Assembly: GCF_018139145.2 (NCBI RefSeq)
Contig: NC_059481.1
Coordinates: 6,560,368 to 6,624,367, forward strand
DNA: 64,000 bases
Source of the DNA: Gymnogyps californianus
Lineage: Eukaryota > Chordata > Aves > Accipitriformes > Cathartidae
Direction: 5' to 3'
Below the pieces are notes generated by a model. That model was not told where the DNA came from. It worked only from the letters and a program-made list of their open reading frames with translations, and did not search any database. This document shows positions 51,394 to 64,000 of this stretch, in pieces. Position 1 is the stretch's first letter. Every line of letters begins with the position of its first letter. The position numbers were made by a program, and so were the translations under genes.

Positions 51394-51426
51394 ATTGCAA
51401 AATATTCAGCTGAATATTTTTGCAAT
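51394..51426. repeat. 33-bp near-perfect palindrome
   Basis: ATTGCAAAATATTCAG (51394-51409) is followed at once by CTGAATATTTTTGCAAT (51410-51426). The second arm is the reverse complement of the first except for one extra T. There is no spacer, so cruciform extrusion is possible. Each arm carries a C/EBP-like ATTGCAA core. Confidence 0.85.
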
Positions 51427-52856
51427 ATACTATCTGAAGCAGATATTATAATGTCAGATCAGTAATATGTTGGGCCTACTGAACTGGTCAATGCTCAAAA
51501 ATTGTCATTTTATAAATATAAAATTGTTATGAAAAGATCTGATGTTTGGGTACAATTGATGTATAATACTTGCTCTTGGGCAGTTGGTATGTATGTTTGT
51601 GTTAGACTGCAAACTAAATTTGGAGTAGGGGGCTTTATCAGTTTTGTCCTGCCTCTGAATTGAGCCACTGCAAAGAACAAAAGAAATTCTTTCAGATAGC
51701 ATAGTGAGGGGGTAAAATGTTGATGGCTGTGTATCCCAGTGGAACATGCATGGGTAAGAAAATGGCTACTTTCCATGGCAAACCGTTATTTATAATCTGA
51801 ACCTGGACATAAAGCTGAGGGTGTAATGGAGATGTAAGGGAGGTGATCATATGATGAGGCTGACCAGAGAATTGCTTAGCAAAGTAACTGCAAGTTATAA
51901 TACATAAAAGCATCTCTGAATAGCCTTTTTCTTTCCTTTTGGGGGGAGTATACATGTACTACTGGTAGAGGAAAGATAAGACGGGGAGAGAGAGAAATCC
52001 ATTTTGTTGCTGCTTGATTCAAAGGTCAACTAAAGAGAGAGATTGAGAGAGACTGAATGACACTGAGCGAGATTGGTCAGAGACCTCTGATGTTAGAGAG
52101 GTGTTGTGAGGTTGCTGAAAAAGTGACCAAAGGCATGTGGGTGGTTGTTATTGTGTCTATATATGCCTGTAACTTGTGATATCTGAAGTAAAACTAATTG
52201 GTTTTCAGCAGTCCTACGTGGCCTGTATATTTGTTTGCTTTCCCTAAAGACTGCCGTTGAAGAAATAACCTGTTAACCCAAAATGTCCACTTAGCTGGGA
52301 AACTTTGACCCATTTCAAGAGTCTGAAAGTAATGGGGCTGTGAGATCCCACCTCTGCAAAGTTTGTTCCCAAGGGTAGGAGAGCTCTGGCCACCTGTCCA
52401 ATCAAGAGCATGTGGCACCAGTGTGGCAAAATCCAAACCCAGCAGAGTTTGCAAAGGGAGCGCTACCCAGGGCTGTGGCAGAAACAGAATGTTTAAGTGG
52501 GTGCCCTATGTTAAAAAGTTTATCAGCACAGATTTCAGCTTTACTGGCCTTTGTGCAGTGAATCTTCCTTTTATTGCTATCTTTAGGGTGCATTTGTATC
52601 AAGGTCACTATACCAGGTACATGGCCTATCCGTCATCCACGCAGCCTTCTGTGTCAGCTGTGTAAGTCAGCTCCCTGAGTTTTGTATAAAATCAGTAAAT
52701 CTGTCTTACTGATTCATTAAAGCAGAATGAAGTACCCAAGCCTGAATTCACCTCCCCTGGAAAACGTTACTCAAGTGCAGCTGGGGGCTGAACGTGCTGT
52801 GGGATAGTGACTGTTGACAGGGTTCAGTCAGCTTTAACGGTCTGCAAGTGGGTCCC

Positions 52857-53387
52857 TGTACTGGGTCTGCCTGAGATGGGGTTAATTTACTTCCTAGCAG
52901 CTGTATAGTGCTATGCTTTGGATTTGTGAACAAAACAGTGTTGATACCACATGGATGTTTTAGCTATTGCTGAACAGTGCTTACGCAGCATCGAGGCTTT
53001 CTCCATTTCTCACTCTGCCCCCATAGTGAGTAGGCTGGGGGTGGACAAGAGGCTGGGAGGGGACACAGCCAGGACAGCCGACCCCAGCTGACCGAAGAGA
53101 TATTCCATACTGCACAACATCATGTTCAGCAATAAGACTGGGGTGAGTTTTCCAAGGGTTGCCGTTGCTTGGGGACTGGCTGGTGTAGCTGATGGTGAGA
53201 GATTGCTTTTCTATCACTTGTTTTTCTTTGTTTTGTTTTGTTTTCTCCCCTCCTTATTAAACCACCTTTATCTCAACCCACAAGTTTTCTCACTTTTGCC
53301 CTTCTAATTCTCTCCCTCATCCCACTGCGGGGGAGTGAGGGAGCGTCTGTGTGAGACTTAGTTGTCTACTGGTGTTAACCAAAACCA
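52857..53387 (+). mobile_element. Second solo LTR of the same ERVL-type group
   Basis: A 531-bp element from TGTACTGGGTC to AACCAAAACCA (TG...CA ends). It is flanked by an exact 5-bp duplication, GTCCC, at 52852-52856 and 53388-53392. Its block order parallels the LTR at 1404-1998: the GTTAATTT...CTAGCAGCTG opening, GGATTTGTG, GTGTTGATA, the GGCTGGGAGGGGACACAGCCAG-type middle, ATTCCATAC, a polyadenylation signal ATTAAA at 53256-53261, and the TCAACCCACAAGTTTTCTC block. The TATA box is degraded to CAATAAGAC. It is more diverged from the family consensus than the first LTR, so it is probably older or from another subfamily. No internal viral sequence is present. Confidence 0.87.
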
Positions 53388-54987
53388 GTCCCTTTTCCTG
53401 ATCCTGTCTCCCCTGGGCGGTGTCTTGGTGCTCTGTTTTGGCTGGTCCAGCCCAGGGCTTTTGGTGACTCCTGCTCTGCCGTGGATTTCTTGGCAGCAAT
53501 GGGAGATTTGCTTGACTTTGAGATTTGATTTTTTTTTTATTTTTTTTTTTCCTTTGGCACCACTACCAGTTCTTCTGCAGCCAAGAACTTTTATTGCCAC
53601 TTCTGCAAAGGAGATTTATCCAGCAGATAATCCTGCTCCCTGAAACAGAGCCTGAGAAGCTAAGCCAACCTTTCTGTGAATGTACACTGCTTCACTGCCT
53701 TACATTACTGTAAACTCTGTGATTCATTCTCTCCTATGTATTTAACACTTGTACTCTCTTAAATGCAGTGTTTGTATGATTCCTTATGAACAGAAACCAT
53801 TTATGAAGCTGTGTTCTGCTTTTCTTTCCTTTTCTTCTTGTTTATTGCCCATGTTTGCACTATATCCAGACTATCAGTACAAGACCTGCATCTGGTCCAT
53901 GTCTTCCTGCTCCTCAGCCACTGTGCTGGCATCTCTTACTTTCATGACAGTGTTACGACTTCTCTTCATCTTTACAGTAACCCTGATACCTACATACTGA
54001 AGCCTGAGTACCAGCCCTACAGATGCCTAAAACCCAGATTATTTTGACTGAGATTTGATGAGTTACCCCATAGCAATTCACAGATGCCCAAACTTAATCC
54101 ATGTGGGAAGCAAACACAAACTAGAAAAAGGTACTCTGAAGCCCAGCCAAGCAACATTGTTCTAGGATGAGAGCCGTGATACCTTTGTGTATTGGTTGCG
54201 AATCTGATCCTTGCATTTTCAGAAATGCCCAGCCACAGGGCACAGGTTTTGCTGACACCAGAAAAGCAAATACTTTTTAACAGCATAGTTTATGCCATTA
54301 AATGGATTAAGTGCTAGACACACAATTTAGATGTTATGTGTCATATGCAGACAGGCTTCAGAGAGTTCTCTTGTGTTTTTTCCGGGACACTAGGTGACAG
54401 TGACATCATTGAACATGACAATATTTTCTCCTCTCCTGAGTCAGTTTCTGATACAGAAGATAGATTGTATCTCTAAAGCAGAGAAGGACAGTTGCAGAAA
54501 TGTGTCATCAAACTACCAAAGGGCTCAGTTTGTAGTGTGAAGTACAGAAATGATCACTCAATCTGACTAAGCACTGTGCAGAAACTTAAGAGGTATTTCC
54601 AGGAAACCCAAGCAGTGGGGGAAAGATGTGCGTTTCATATGACACAGAAGCATGAGCTATACCAGCTGGCACTAAGGGAGGTGGCCCACAAGTTTCCCCA
54701 TCCTCCAGTATGTCCCTGTGTAGGCATACCAATGCTATCCATTTCTGAGAGCATTGGGCATACAGACATTTTGAAAACTGGGTTCCTTATTTTAGGTACT
54801 TTTACTGTAGCTTTGGAGACCTTGGACGTCCATTTTGTAAATTCCTGGCTGTGATTTCTTCCTTTTAAACTAACAGTAGTTTAACTTGTTCTGAAGCAGG
54901 CATATCTGCTAAATTGAGCTACATGAGAGTAATTCCCTTTGGGAGCACTGGAACTGTTCCTTTCCCTGAAATGAATGTACTGAGAGA
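53388..54987. other. Intergenic DNA between LTR and CR1
   Basis: No supported gene. It contains T-rich runs near 53528-53552. No further repeat was recognised. Confidence 0.5.
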
Positions 54988-55016
54988 AGACTTGTGCACA
55001 CTGTGTGCACAAGTCT
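54988..55016. repeat. 29-bp palindrome at the CR1 5' junction
   Basis: AGACTTGTGCACA (54988-55000) and TGTGCACAAGTCT (55004-55016) are exact reverse complements separated by CTG. Counting the flanking C-G pair, the stem is 14 bp around a single T. It abuts the point where CR1 similarity begins. Confidence 0.9.
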
Positions 55017-55566
55017 TGTGTACAGTGCCCTGTACTGGGCACTGGTGAGGCCGCACCTCGAATACTGTGTTCAGTTTTGGGCCCCTCACTACAAGAAAGA
55101 CATTGAGGTGCTGGAGCGTGTCCAAAGAAGGGCAACAAAGCTGGTGAAGGGTCTAGAGAACAAGTCTTACGAGGAGCGGCTGAGGGAACTGGGCTTGTTT
55201 AGGCTGGAGAAAAGGAGGCTCCGGGGAGACCTTATCGCTCTCTACAACTACCTGAAAGGAGGTTGTAGTGAGGTGGGTGTTGGTCTCTTCTCCCCAGTAA
55301 CAAGTGATAGGACAAGATGAAACGGCCTCAAGTTGCGCCAGGGGAGGTTTAGATTAGACATTAGGAAAAATTTCTTCACCGAAAGGGTTGTCAAGCATTG
55401 GAACAGGCTGCCCAGGGAAGTGGTTGAGTCACCATCCCTGGAGGTATTTAAAAAATGTGTAGATGTGACACTTAGGGACATGGTTTAGTGGTGGACTTGG
55501 CAGAGTTAGGTTTACGGTTGGACTCGATGATCTTAAAGGTCTTTTCCAACCTAAATGATTCTGTGA
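55017..55566 (+). mobile_element. CR1 LINE, 5'-truncated 3' end
   Basis: About 550 bp of chicken-repeat-1 type non-LTR retrotransposon. The open part (to the TGA at 55318-55320) encodes the C-terminal region of the CR1 reverse transcriptase, with the familiar stretches [53 protein letters not shown] and YNYLKGG. The frame would continue past the TGA as the usual 3' coding end (a [16 protein letters not shown] stretch), so the stop is a decay mutation. The element ends with the standard CR1 3' terminus, GGACTCGATGATCTTAAAGG to CAACCTAAATGATTCTGTGA. Upstream endonuclease and most reverse transcriptase domains are missing, as is usual for CR1 copies. It is not active. Confidence 0.97.
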
Positions 55567-58500
55567 CTTCCTTGCACACTTACTGGTCCACATACTGTAA
55601 GCATCTGAAATCACATAATATCCTTCAGGAAAGGCTTACCATATCTGGTGATTATCTCACTGGCTCTGGCTTAAATAGGCTTTGCCAGGATCAGGGAGTG
55701 ACTTTTCACAGTAATGGTTTTCCCTAGGAGTTATCTTAAGTTTCCATAATTTGTCTTTCAAGCTGATCATCCCACCTTTGAGGAAGAGCATGTGCCATGT
55801 CTCTGTAAAGCAGATTTACCAAATAGCTTCTTGGTGCAAATGGAAAAGTACAGTAGAGGTGAACCCTAAAACTTCTTCCTCTTTCCTTAAACGATTAGTG
55901 AGATTGTTGCTATAGTTCTCATAAATCTTTAGTGTCCTTAGTGTACCATCCTGTTTCTTATACAGCTGAAATCAAAGGCACCTGGCCTGTAAGACTTCAG
56001 ACTTTGCATCAAGTATTTGAGGACATGTTTTGAATAAAAGGACAGAAAATCTGGACCTCATTAGAAGACAGAGGAACCACTGCAGTCACCACACAAATTT
56101 TGCTCAAAGGAAAATGTATAAAAATGCAGAGCCAAATTCCTGGACTCTCCTTTGCATGGTCGTACTTCCTTTTAGTTGTGGGGTTTTTTTGTTTTGTGGG
56201 GTTTATTTTGTTATGGAAGCCAGGCTTACTCAATTCCATGTCTGTTTCCTACTTAATACGTTTTCAGCTTGTTCTGTGTGTTCAAGCGATAAAAACAAGT
56301 AATTTCATAGATGTCCTTTGAAAACAGGTAAGTGGCTAGAGGACAGGTCCCTGCAGCAGGGAAGCTGCAGCAGAATTTTCCCCTTTTTGGGCATCAGTGA
56401 CCCCACGCTGATGTCCCTAGGAAATTGTTTTTCTTTAGTTCAGCTGCCTATGGAACTGTTTGCTTATAGTTGAGCTGCCTGTGGATATATCACAAAACAT
56501 AGTTTGCTGTTTAACACTATTCACACATTGTACTAGGGAATTCTTGGTGTGCAGATGGTTTACAGACAGGTGACTGTGAAAATTTGCAGTTTGTTTTATT
56601 GGTTAGTTTCCCAATTCATGCAGGAGTTCCATTTCCTGAACGTAATGGCCGTAGGAAAGCACTGGCAACATGGATTTCCAATGCACAATTTGCATTGTTG
56701 CAAAGTAATTGTGTAATCCAGAATTTACTTTGAGCAAATATTAAAAAAATAAATGTGGACTTAAAATTAGCTCTTTAGAGTATTTATCATTCATCAGAAT
56801 CAAATGCATTCACTTAGATTCAAGGGCACAAATAGCACTAACTGGAATGTGTTTAGAATACAGATACTGATAGTTTTCTGAGTGCATTAGTTGATTTAGC
56901 CCAGATTATTTACTCGGATAATGAAACTGACCTTTGTTTTGTGCATTCATCTATTTTCAGGAATAAAAATGTAGTGGGATTGGCTTGTGTTCTCTGCAGT
57001 TAATGGGTTGAATACATTCTACAGTGGGAATATTCATTGCCTGCCTGAGAAGCTTGGTTTCTTTTTTGGTGGGTTGTGTATTAAAAAAAAGGTAAAACAT
57101 TGGTCAGTAAGAAGACAAGTTCAGTGACATTCAGCAGAGTATATAACACGCTGATAGTCATTTCGATTTAGGACAAAGCCTTACCTGTAAACTCCAAGTG
57201 GACAATGAACTTAGGGTCCCTGCTGGACCCAGAAGGGGTGAAAGGTTTAATGGTCTATATAATAGCAACCACCTTAGCTTTTGGGTGCAATCTGTGAGTA
57301 GGTCCTCCAGACCGTCTCTTGTCTTCCCCTGCCAAATGCCTGCAATAGAACCCCACAGTGTCTCTGCAGTTAGTTCTGTCTGTACCTGTGAGGAAAGATA
57401 GATTTTCCCTTAGTAACATTTACATTTTTTTCCTGGGTTTTAGCGTGCTTGACTAATAATACCTAGACACTGCAACAGTTGCTTGACTAATTTATAATGT
57501 TCTCTCCCGTGTGATTAGTCTGTCTTTCGTAGCCTTCTTATTTATCAGAGGATAGCTTAATGTTATGAATGAAGGTTGCGAGTGCTCTGCGTGGCAGGTG
57601 CTGGCTAATGGCATGTGTTCGTCTCACAGCTGCCAGTGTTCTTCTGTCCAGCTGAGCACATCAGGGTTCATCTGAACCATGACTGTGGTCAACAACAGCC
57701 TAGAACAAGGGACTGCTTGTCCCACTGTGGTGACAGCACAATGCCATGGGGCAGTAACAGTTTTTGATGATTTTGCGTAGCACAAGTGCTGAACAAAGCA
57801 CAGTGAATGAGTGACAAGTTGTAATGCATTTTCCAAGAAACCTAGATAAAAGAAAATCCTGAAAATCCTAATCCTTCAGTGAGTGGGATGCTTTTTGAGG
57901 AAGTGGGCTGTACTCTGCAGCCTCCAGCAGCAAGGGTGCTGCCTTTCTGATAACAATGTACTTATTCCATAGTGCAGAACTGCCATGCTGTGTCTCAGAA
58001 TAAGAGAAAGAACATCATTATATAATCATGTTCAGTCACTTATGATGTGTTTGTGTCCTGCTTTCATAACTACCTAGTTTTTTAGTTGCACTATGAAGGC
58101 TGATGCTTGCAACAGAAATCTTGTACAGGCAAAATAAGGATGCAGGTTTAATTACTTGTTGCACTAATTAGTACACTGCCATGACAGCACTTGTTCGTAA
58201 ATCAGAAATACGCATTTAATAACTAAGTTAGATTTTATTTTCATTCTGTGTGTTTGAATGTTGTAACTTGCAATACCTTTTAGAAATAATCCCATACACG
58301 CAGTTCAGATTAGAATGTGGTGATACTTAACACATGGAAATGCTTTAGTGATTATATGATGAAAATATTAAATAAGACAATGCCATTGTTTGGGTGAAAA
58401 GCATTAATGTGTGTATTATGAGTCAGAGCACACACCCTCTGGCTGGAGCTCACAGCACCCACAAAAGTGGAGAAGATGCCTTTGTATTTGGAAGTAGCTG

Positions 58501-61500
58501 CATAAAGAGAGGGTTGACTCCCTAGCTCATCTTCGAACAACAGATTTTCTTTGGGCTAGGGGATTTCCCAGGTGAGAAACCCTGCAGATCAGGAAGCAAC
58601 AAGCATGATGATGCACAGGCAGTTAACAGCAGCTGACCCTTAGTGAAAGGGCATGTGAGCTGTGGTTTTCTCTGTGCAGGAGGGAGTTCGGGTTCAGCAT
58701 CTGACAGCTTCTGATCAAACAACAGGACAGGGATGCCTTCAGAGTAAGGAAAGAGCCAAGCTGCATCCCTGATTTCTCTTTCAGTGGGAAACTAATTTTG
58801 CCAGTTGGCAGAGACAACCTGCATCTGTTTTTAACAAGGAAGTAAGGGGAAAAAAAAACAACCCTGGGTTTCTTCTCTTCATTCTGGTCTATCCTTTTCC
58901 ACTAGGTGCTTGTCTTAAATGGGGCTCTGCTTTCCAGCTCTTCTGCCTGCCGCCAGTGAGGTTTTTTTACTCCTCACGTCTGGCTTTGTTCCTTGAAGGT
59001 GTCCTCCTAGCAGTGTTCCTGGTTTGGAAAGACAGCTGTATGCAGTAAGGGCTCCCTAATTATGTCCTTAAGGTCCACCAAAATCAACAGTGTTTTTCTG
59101 AACTAGGCCCTTGGAGCTTCTCACCCAAGCAGGGAGTAGAGCCAGTGACATGACTCTGCACTGCATGGGTACAGCTCAAATAGCAAGCATCACATATGCC
59201 CAGAGAGCATCCAGAGGACAAAAATGTTTAATAAGAAAAAATGAGGCAAATAAACTCAAATGGGGAGAAAATACAAGGAAACAAAGGGGGAGGAGAAGGG
59301 TAAGTGTAAAAAGTGACAGCAGCAGCAAAGAGTCACTTTGAGATACTCAGTCCAAGCACTGTCTTGAGTTTGGAGAACCCTCTTCTATCCCAGATCTCCA
59401 AATTTCCGAAAGCTGTCTTCAGGGGATACATCATATATGTTATGGACTTTGCTCCATCTTTTATGAAGATTACTAGAAGGACTTCCTGCAAGTAGTGAAT
59501 GACACAATTAAAAACACAACGAGCATTTTTAATGTGTGTGAACTGTGGGGCAAAGATACAGGGTTCTAAGGTGGCCTTTTCCCAACCCTCGAGCTCACTG
59601 CTCATAACCCAAAGGATTAGCTCCAATGTACAAAGTGCCCATTGTATTCTGCACACATACTGTTCATATATATTTCAAGAAATGTAATGCACTGTAGTAA
59701 GTAAATGGCACAATTATAGACAAAGCCTATGGAATATATCTCAGAGAGGATTTGAGCAATAAAACATCATGCTGTTAACTAGTATGTTCCATGTTGTAAA
59801 TAAAAATGCTTTGACACTTGAGAGGGAGGGCTGTGAAAGCTTGACTGTAAATTTTGTTTAAGCAAATACTGCAGTTTACCTTGTAGGAATATTTCCTGTG
59901 CATAATTTATGCAGTATTGAGAATAGGGAAGTCCTACAATTTTGCATTCAGTGGGAAAACTGTTAGAAGATTCTCATCTCTATCGTTTCCTGTCATCTGG
60001 AATAGGCTCACCATGTAACCTTGCCTTAATTCTCCGATTTATTTTTTAACACCTCCCTTGCCCTTCTGCCATAACTGTTTAATTTAGGTCTGATAAATAT
60101 TTGCAGAAGTGCACCTTCCCAGGCAGCTAGTGCAAAACCCAGGGCTGTAGGTCAGAGACAGAAGAGGAACACTTAGCACAGTGGAGTTTCATCATTCTAT
60201 TGCATCTGTTATATAGGATATCCACAAATAACCGACCAACTAAGACTACCTATTCAATTCTCTGATAAAGATGTTGAGAAAACATTTCAATAATGTCCAT
60301 CAAGGACCCATTTAACAATCTGAGTGTCTCCTTTCTGTACTATGCCATGTGATTTGGTGTCTCTAGGTCTTTGCAACTACCATGAATTATTAATTACAGG
60401 GAAGTATTAACTTCCCCTGTGTTTAGGTCTTTGTGAGCTCATTCAAGTTGTGCTGCTGTACAGTAGTATAGTCTCTTTCAAGAGATCCATTCATTTTTCT
60501 TCTGCTGCATTTAGTTAACATGTTTGTGCCTAGTGGAAGTAACCAATTCATTACTATCCCTTTACAGTATTGCTCTGCTTCATAAGATGCTCGGCTTTTT
60601 TTGACCGATTTCAGGCTCTTTGCAGATGCTTACGGTTCTGCAAGGGCTATTGTCCCCCAGGAAGCATGGGACTTCTGTGGCTGGAAGCAGTGCAGTGCTG
60701 GTAGTCTTTGTGGTCTGGGGGGAAGTCCCACCTGCTACAGATCTTGCTATTAAAATGAGCAGGAGACACAGGCACTTCCCAGTTCAGCACGTGCTGAGGC
60801 AGAGGCTGAGAGACAGGAGAGAAGGTAGCGGAAAACTTTGGTCTCATAAAGAGCTGGGTGTGACTGTGGTGGGTGTGGAGGAGCAGGAGGAAGAAGAAGG
60901 GGTTTAGCTTTTCATTGAGGCAAGTGTAGTAGTTTGGCTGTGTGAGTGCTGGAGTGGAAGAAGGCTTGTTGCTTTCAGAGCAGGGCTCTTGGCAAAGAGG
61001 AGGGAGAGCATCTGGTGCTTTGCTTATCTACAGTGAGAGGTGGGGGTGAGTCAAGGGTTCAGAAAGGCTGAATAAATGTCTTTGATTTTTATCAACCTTC
61101 TGGAAGTTGCCTGTTACCTAATTTAGCTGGTAGCTCTGTCAGTGAGGGGAAAATGGCCATTTCTCAGGGCAGCGGAAGGGGAAATCACTTTGTTGTGAGT
61201 GCTTGTTGCCATGACACCTCCTCCCAAAGTATTTTAGGAAACAAACATTAAAATGTTGAATAAAGAATTGAGTGGTGAGGGGCAAAACTTAGCATCTTTA
61301 GGTAGAAACTTGCTGCTTCCTGTTACTAAATCATGTGGATTGTTGTGCAGTCTTGAGCTGTTTTTGAATATGTTTGCTAGAAATTAAAATTCAATAATGA
61401 CAACCAATTGAGCCCTTGCTTCTGCAATAAGGTGTCTGTTGATGCAGAGCCTTAGAGTCTGGGGTCCTGTGTGATCTTTTGCAGTCAGTCAAATGTGTAA

Positions 61501-64000
61501 CAGTACCTGTGGTAGTAAATACAGATTAAAACAAATGACTGTTACTGAGGCAACTAGGTAGAGGTAAGACAACTGTGCTCCTTAGTGTGTATGTAGTTCT
61601 GAATATTTTTCCCAGGGTGAAGAAATGTCCCTTCAAGAGATCACTGTCATTGTCTAAAATGTGTTTATAGTGAGATAGCCTTGGGATGTGATGTTGAAAT
61701 GAGCCAGCATAGCTGGAAGACTGGCCAGCCTCTTTACATTCACATCTTACTCATGTAATTGAGGGCACCTTGCTAAAAAGAGGAGTCTTACCCATTATTT
61801 TATGCTTGTCTCTAGAGGGCCTGTATTCCTTGCCCTTTAGGAAGGCTGGGAGCATGAGGCCTACATAATTGGATCTTTTTTCTCTTTTTGTATGTAGGGT
61901 AGAGGTTTCAAAAACATCCAAGTAATTTAAGTATTTACTTTCCCTTTTCAAAAGTGACACAAGATCTTGGGACTTCCACTTAGATGTAGGTGCTTTAGCA
62001 CTTTCCACAAACTTGAACCCTCAAGTTGTCAGTTATTTTCAGAAATGATTTCTATTCTAGACTAATAGAGGGTTACAAGGAATGATATTTTTTTGCACAC
62101 AGTTTTCTCCCTTAGAGCAAAAAGGACATAGCCACAATTGGTGATCCTCAGGCCACACATAAACTTAAGGTAGAAGAGCAACTTCTGGTAAATGAATTTA
62201 TGTACAGCGTTGCTGGAGATGCTGGGGCAGTGGTGCTGCATAGCAGAATACCTTTGCTCTTTTTCCGAAGGCACGGTTCTGTCCATATACTCAAAATATT
62301 TGTATGTTTTGGTCTTCAGCGTGAACAGCAAAGGGTCATTTTCTGTTGCTGTTGGTGCAAACAAGTATTCTTCTATAATATATGAAACTACCTACAAAAC
62401 TTCCATGAACCAGCAACTTGAGGTGAAGGATTTTCTTCTTTTTTTTTTTTTTCCTTTCCCCCCCCCCCCCCTTCCTTCCTGCCCATGCCAGCTCCCAGCC
62501 ATAGGTGAGAGAAAGGACAGGTCTGTATTTTATGGCAGGGTTAAAATCTAAAACCCATGATTATTCTATCAGATTTTAGGGCCCTGGAGGAAGCTAAGGA
62601 GCTACTCTGCTGACTGTACCTGGCAGCTGAAAATGTGGGTCTCTGTAACTTCAGTACAGATACATAAAAATGTACCCCCTTTTTGGAGGGGGGAAGGGAG
62701 CCTGTCACCTTAGGACTGGATTTGTGCTCAGACATCCCTCTTGTGGCCCCTCCTTAAAACGTGGTGACTCCATTTCTGCCCAGATGTGTGGTTAGTGCCT
62801 AGGCAGTCTGTAGGCAGGGAATGCTTGCAGCTAGCCATTTGCCTAATGAAAGGGAAACATTCTTTCTAGGATTCATAGACTTCAGAGAAACAACAAAACC
62901 AAGAACAGTTATCTCTAAGTAACTTCCTACCTACAGGTTGTGATGCATTTTGCTTCCCTTGCTACAAGTGAAAATAAGTAATCTTTATCAGTATCTGACA
63001 AGCAGCATATGCAATGAGAAGAGAAAGGAGGAGACATTCTGAGAGGGGCTGGCGGTCAGACTAGTACAGCAGCTTTGTGCAATGCCTTTCGGGCCACCTG
63101 ATCATGAAGAGCTGTGCTTTCATCATCATCTGTGACATGCTTCATCAGGAGTAGGTTTGGCTCTTGTAGTCAGTAGGAGTTCAGACAGGCCAGTATGAGT
63201 GCAGCTTGCCAGGTTACTGTTCAGTGAAGGCCCTTCTGGGTCGAGGAGGTTAGAGGAATAAAATAAAAGGTGAATGAAGAACTGAGAGTACATGTAACAG
63301 AGCAAAGGCAAGAGATAAGGAGCAGGAAAGGGCATGCCAAGTGAAGGATTTTAGAGATTATTGCTTGAGTTTTGCAGTATTCACAGAATATATTGTCCTT
63401 TCTTTCTCCTGTCCCCCAAGCAGATAGCAGTAGGTGGCAACTATCTCTAGTGGCAAATCTCTAATGGGGGTGTAAAATAAGCAAAATGGGTTTCAAATCC
63501 TTGCTTTCAAGTTTGTAATTGAATCAGATGTTCAGATGCATGGCTCTGACTCTGTGTCACACTGAATTAATTCTATCAAGTATTTGCATTCTTCTCCCCC
63601 CATCTCCTACTTCCACTCCCAGCACAGTCTAATTTAGGAAATTGTGAAATCTTGTGTGAAATCCTCTTGTGTAATGCTGCTCAGCAAGACTATAGCAACA
63701 GCATCTCAAGTAAGCTCCAGATTATACATGAATATTTGTATCTAGTTTTAAGGACATTTAGCCAGTGGAAAGAAATAGTAGGCTGACCATAGTAACTGGA
63801 AGGTGGATTAGATCACGCAGTGGATATCCATTATTGCCAGATGTCTGCTGGTAGAAAGCAGCTTCAAACCAGAACTTGTTCTTCCAAGGGGTGCTGACAT
63901 TAGGAGGTGGATGGTACCTCACAAGCCTTTTCCCATTACATACGTTGTGGCACAGCTAGAAACTGGAGAACAAAAACATAACCCACAGGTGCTGCAAACC
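55567..64000. other. Intergenic DNA, no gene seen
   Basis: Unique, AT-leaning sequence with only short chance frames. A 50-nt homopyrimidine tract lies at 62431-62480. No exon with a recognisable protein domain, no structural RNA and no further repeat family was identified. Confidence 0.5.
62431..62480. repeat. Homopyrimidine tract with T14 and C14 runs
   Basis: Fifty consecutive pyrimidines include a run of 14 T (62439-62452) and a run of 14 C (62458-62471). The C run can form an i-motif and its complement a G-quadruplex. Run lengths are liable to sequencing error. Confidence 0.9.

Larger units (their letters stand above)
43721..52856. other. Intergenic DNA upstream of KLF13
   Basis: No supported gene. 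A GC-rich module occupies about 45050-45750 and is described separately. A near-perfect 33-bp palindrome lies at 51394-51426 and a 15-bp tandem pair at 49267-49296. The remainder is AT-leaning unique sequence. No TRPM1-like or other recognisable exon of the mammalian neighbourhood is visible. Confidence 0.5.

Noticed and set aside
54994..55320. 108-codon frame as a host gene
   Set aside because: It is the C-terminal part of the CR1 reverse transcriptase within a truncated LINE copy, so it is annotated as a mobile element.

Overview
The window is vertebrate nuclear DNA, almost certainly from a bird. It contains a 3' fragment of a CR1 LINE with the typical avian 3' end. It also has two solo LTRs of the ERVL-type family familiar from songbirds and other Neoaves, each flanked by an exact 5-bp target-site duplication. 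The species cannot be named from the sequence.

One protein-coding gene is supported: KLF13 (Kruppel-like factor 13; also called RFLAT-1, BTEB3 or FKLF2), on the minus strand. Reading 3' to 5' along the given strand, a GC-rich CpG island promoter lies at about 43.3-43.72 kb. Below it come a 5' UTR, coding exon 1 (42370-42910), a phase-1 intron of 29,190 bp (13180-42369), coding exon 2 (12887-13179), and a long 3' UTR that probably ends near 7.6 kb. The joined CDS is 834 bp and encodes 277 residues. It has an N-terminal helix of the SIN3-binding type, a basic stretch, three C2H2 zinc fingers and the Ser-rich KLF13 tail. Exon 1 encodes the N-terminus and finger 1; exon 2 encodes fingers 2 and 3 and the tail.

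Layout: 1-7.6 kb is intergenic DNA downstream of KLF13, with a solo LTR at 1.4-2.0 kb, a short CpG-dense patch near 2.9 kb and an ancient MIR-like SINE at 7.04 kb. From 7.6 to 43.7 kb is KLF13; its intron holds two MIR-like SINEs, a (CT)n microsatellite, a two-phase pentanucleotide repeat and a 31-bp tandem duplication. From 43.7 to 64 kb is upstream intergenic DNA. It has a GC-rich module near 45.0-45.7 kb (heat-shock-element-like triplet between inverted CCAAT boxes), a second solo LTR at 52.9-53.4 kb and the CR1 fragment at 55.0-55.6 kb. No second gene, tRNA, rRNA or CRISPR array was found.

No clearly novel system is present. The observations most worth checking are the HSE/CCAAT module upstream of the promoter, the position of the moderate-GC KLF13 exon 1 outside its CpG island, the G18 run and consensus CRE in the island, the palindrome at the CR1 5' junction, and the Pumilio-type sites in the 3' UTR.
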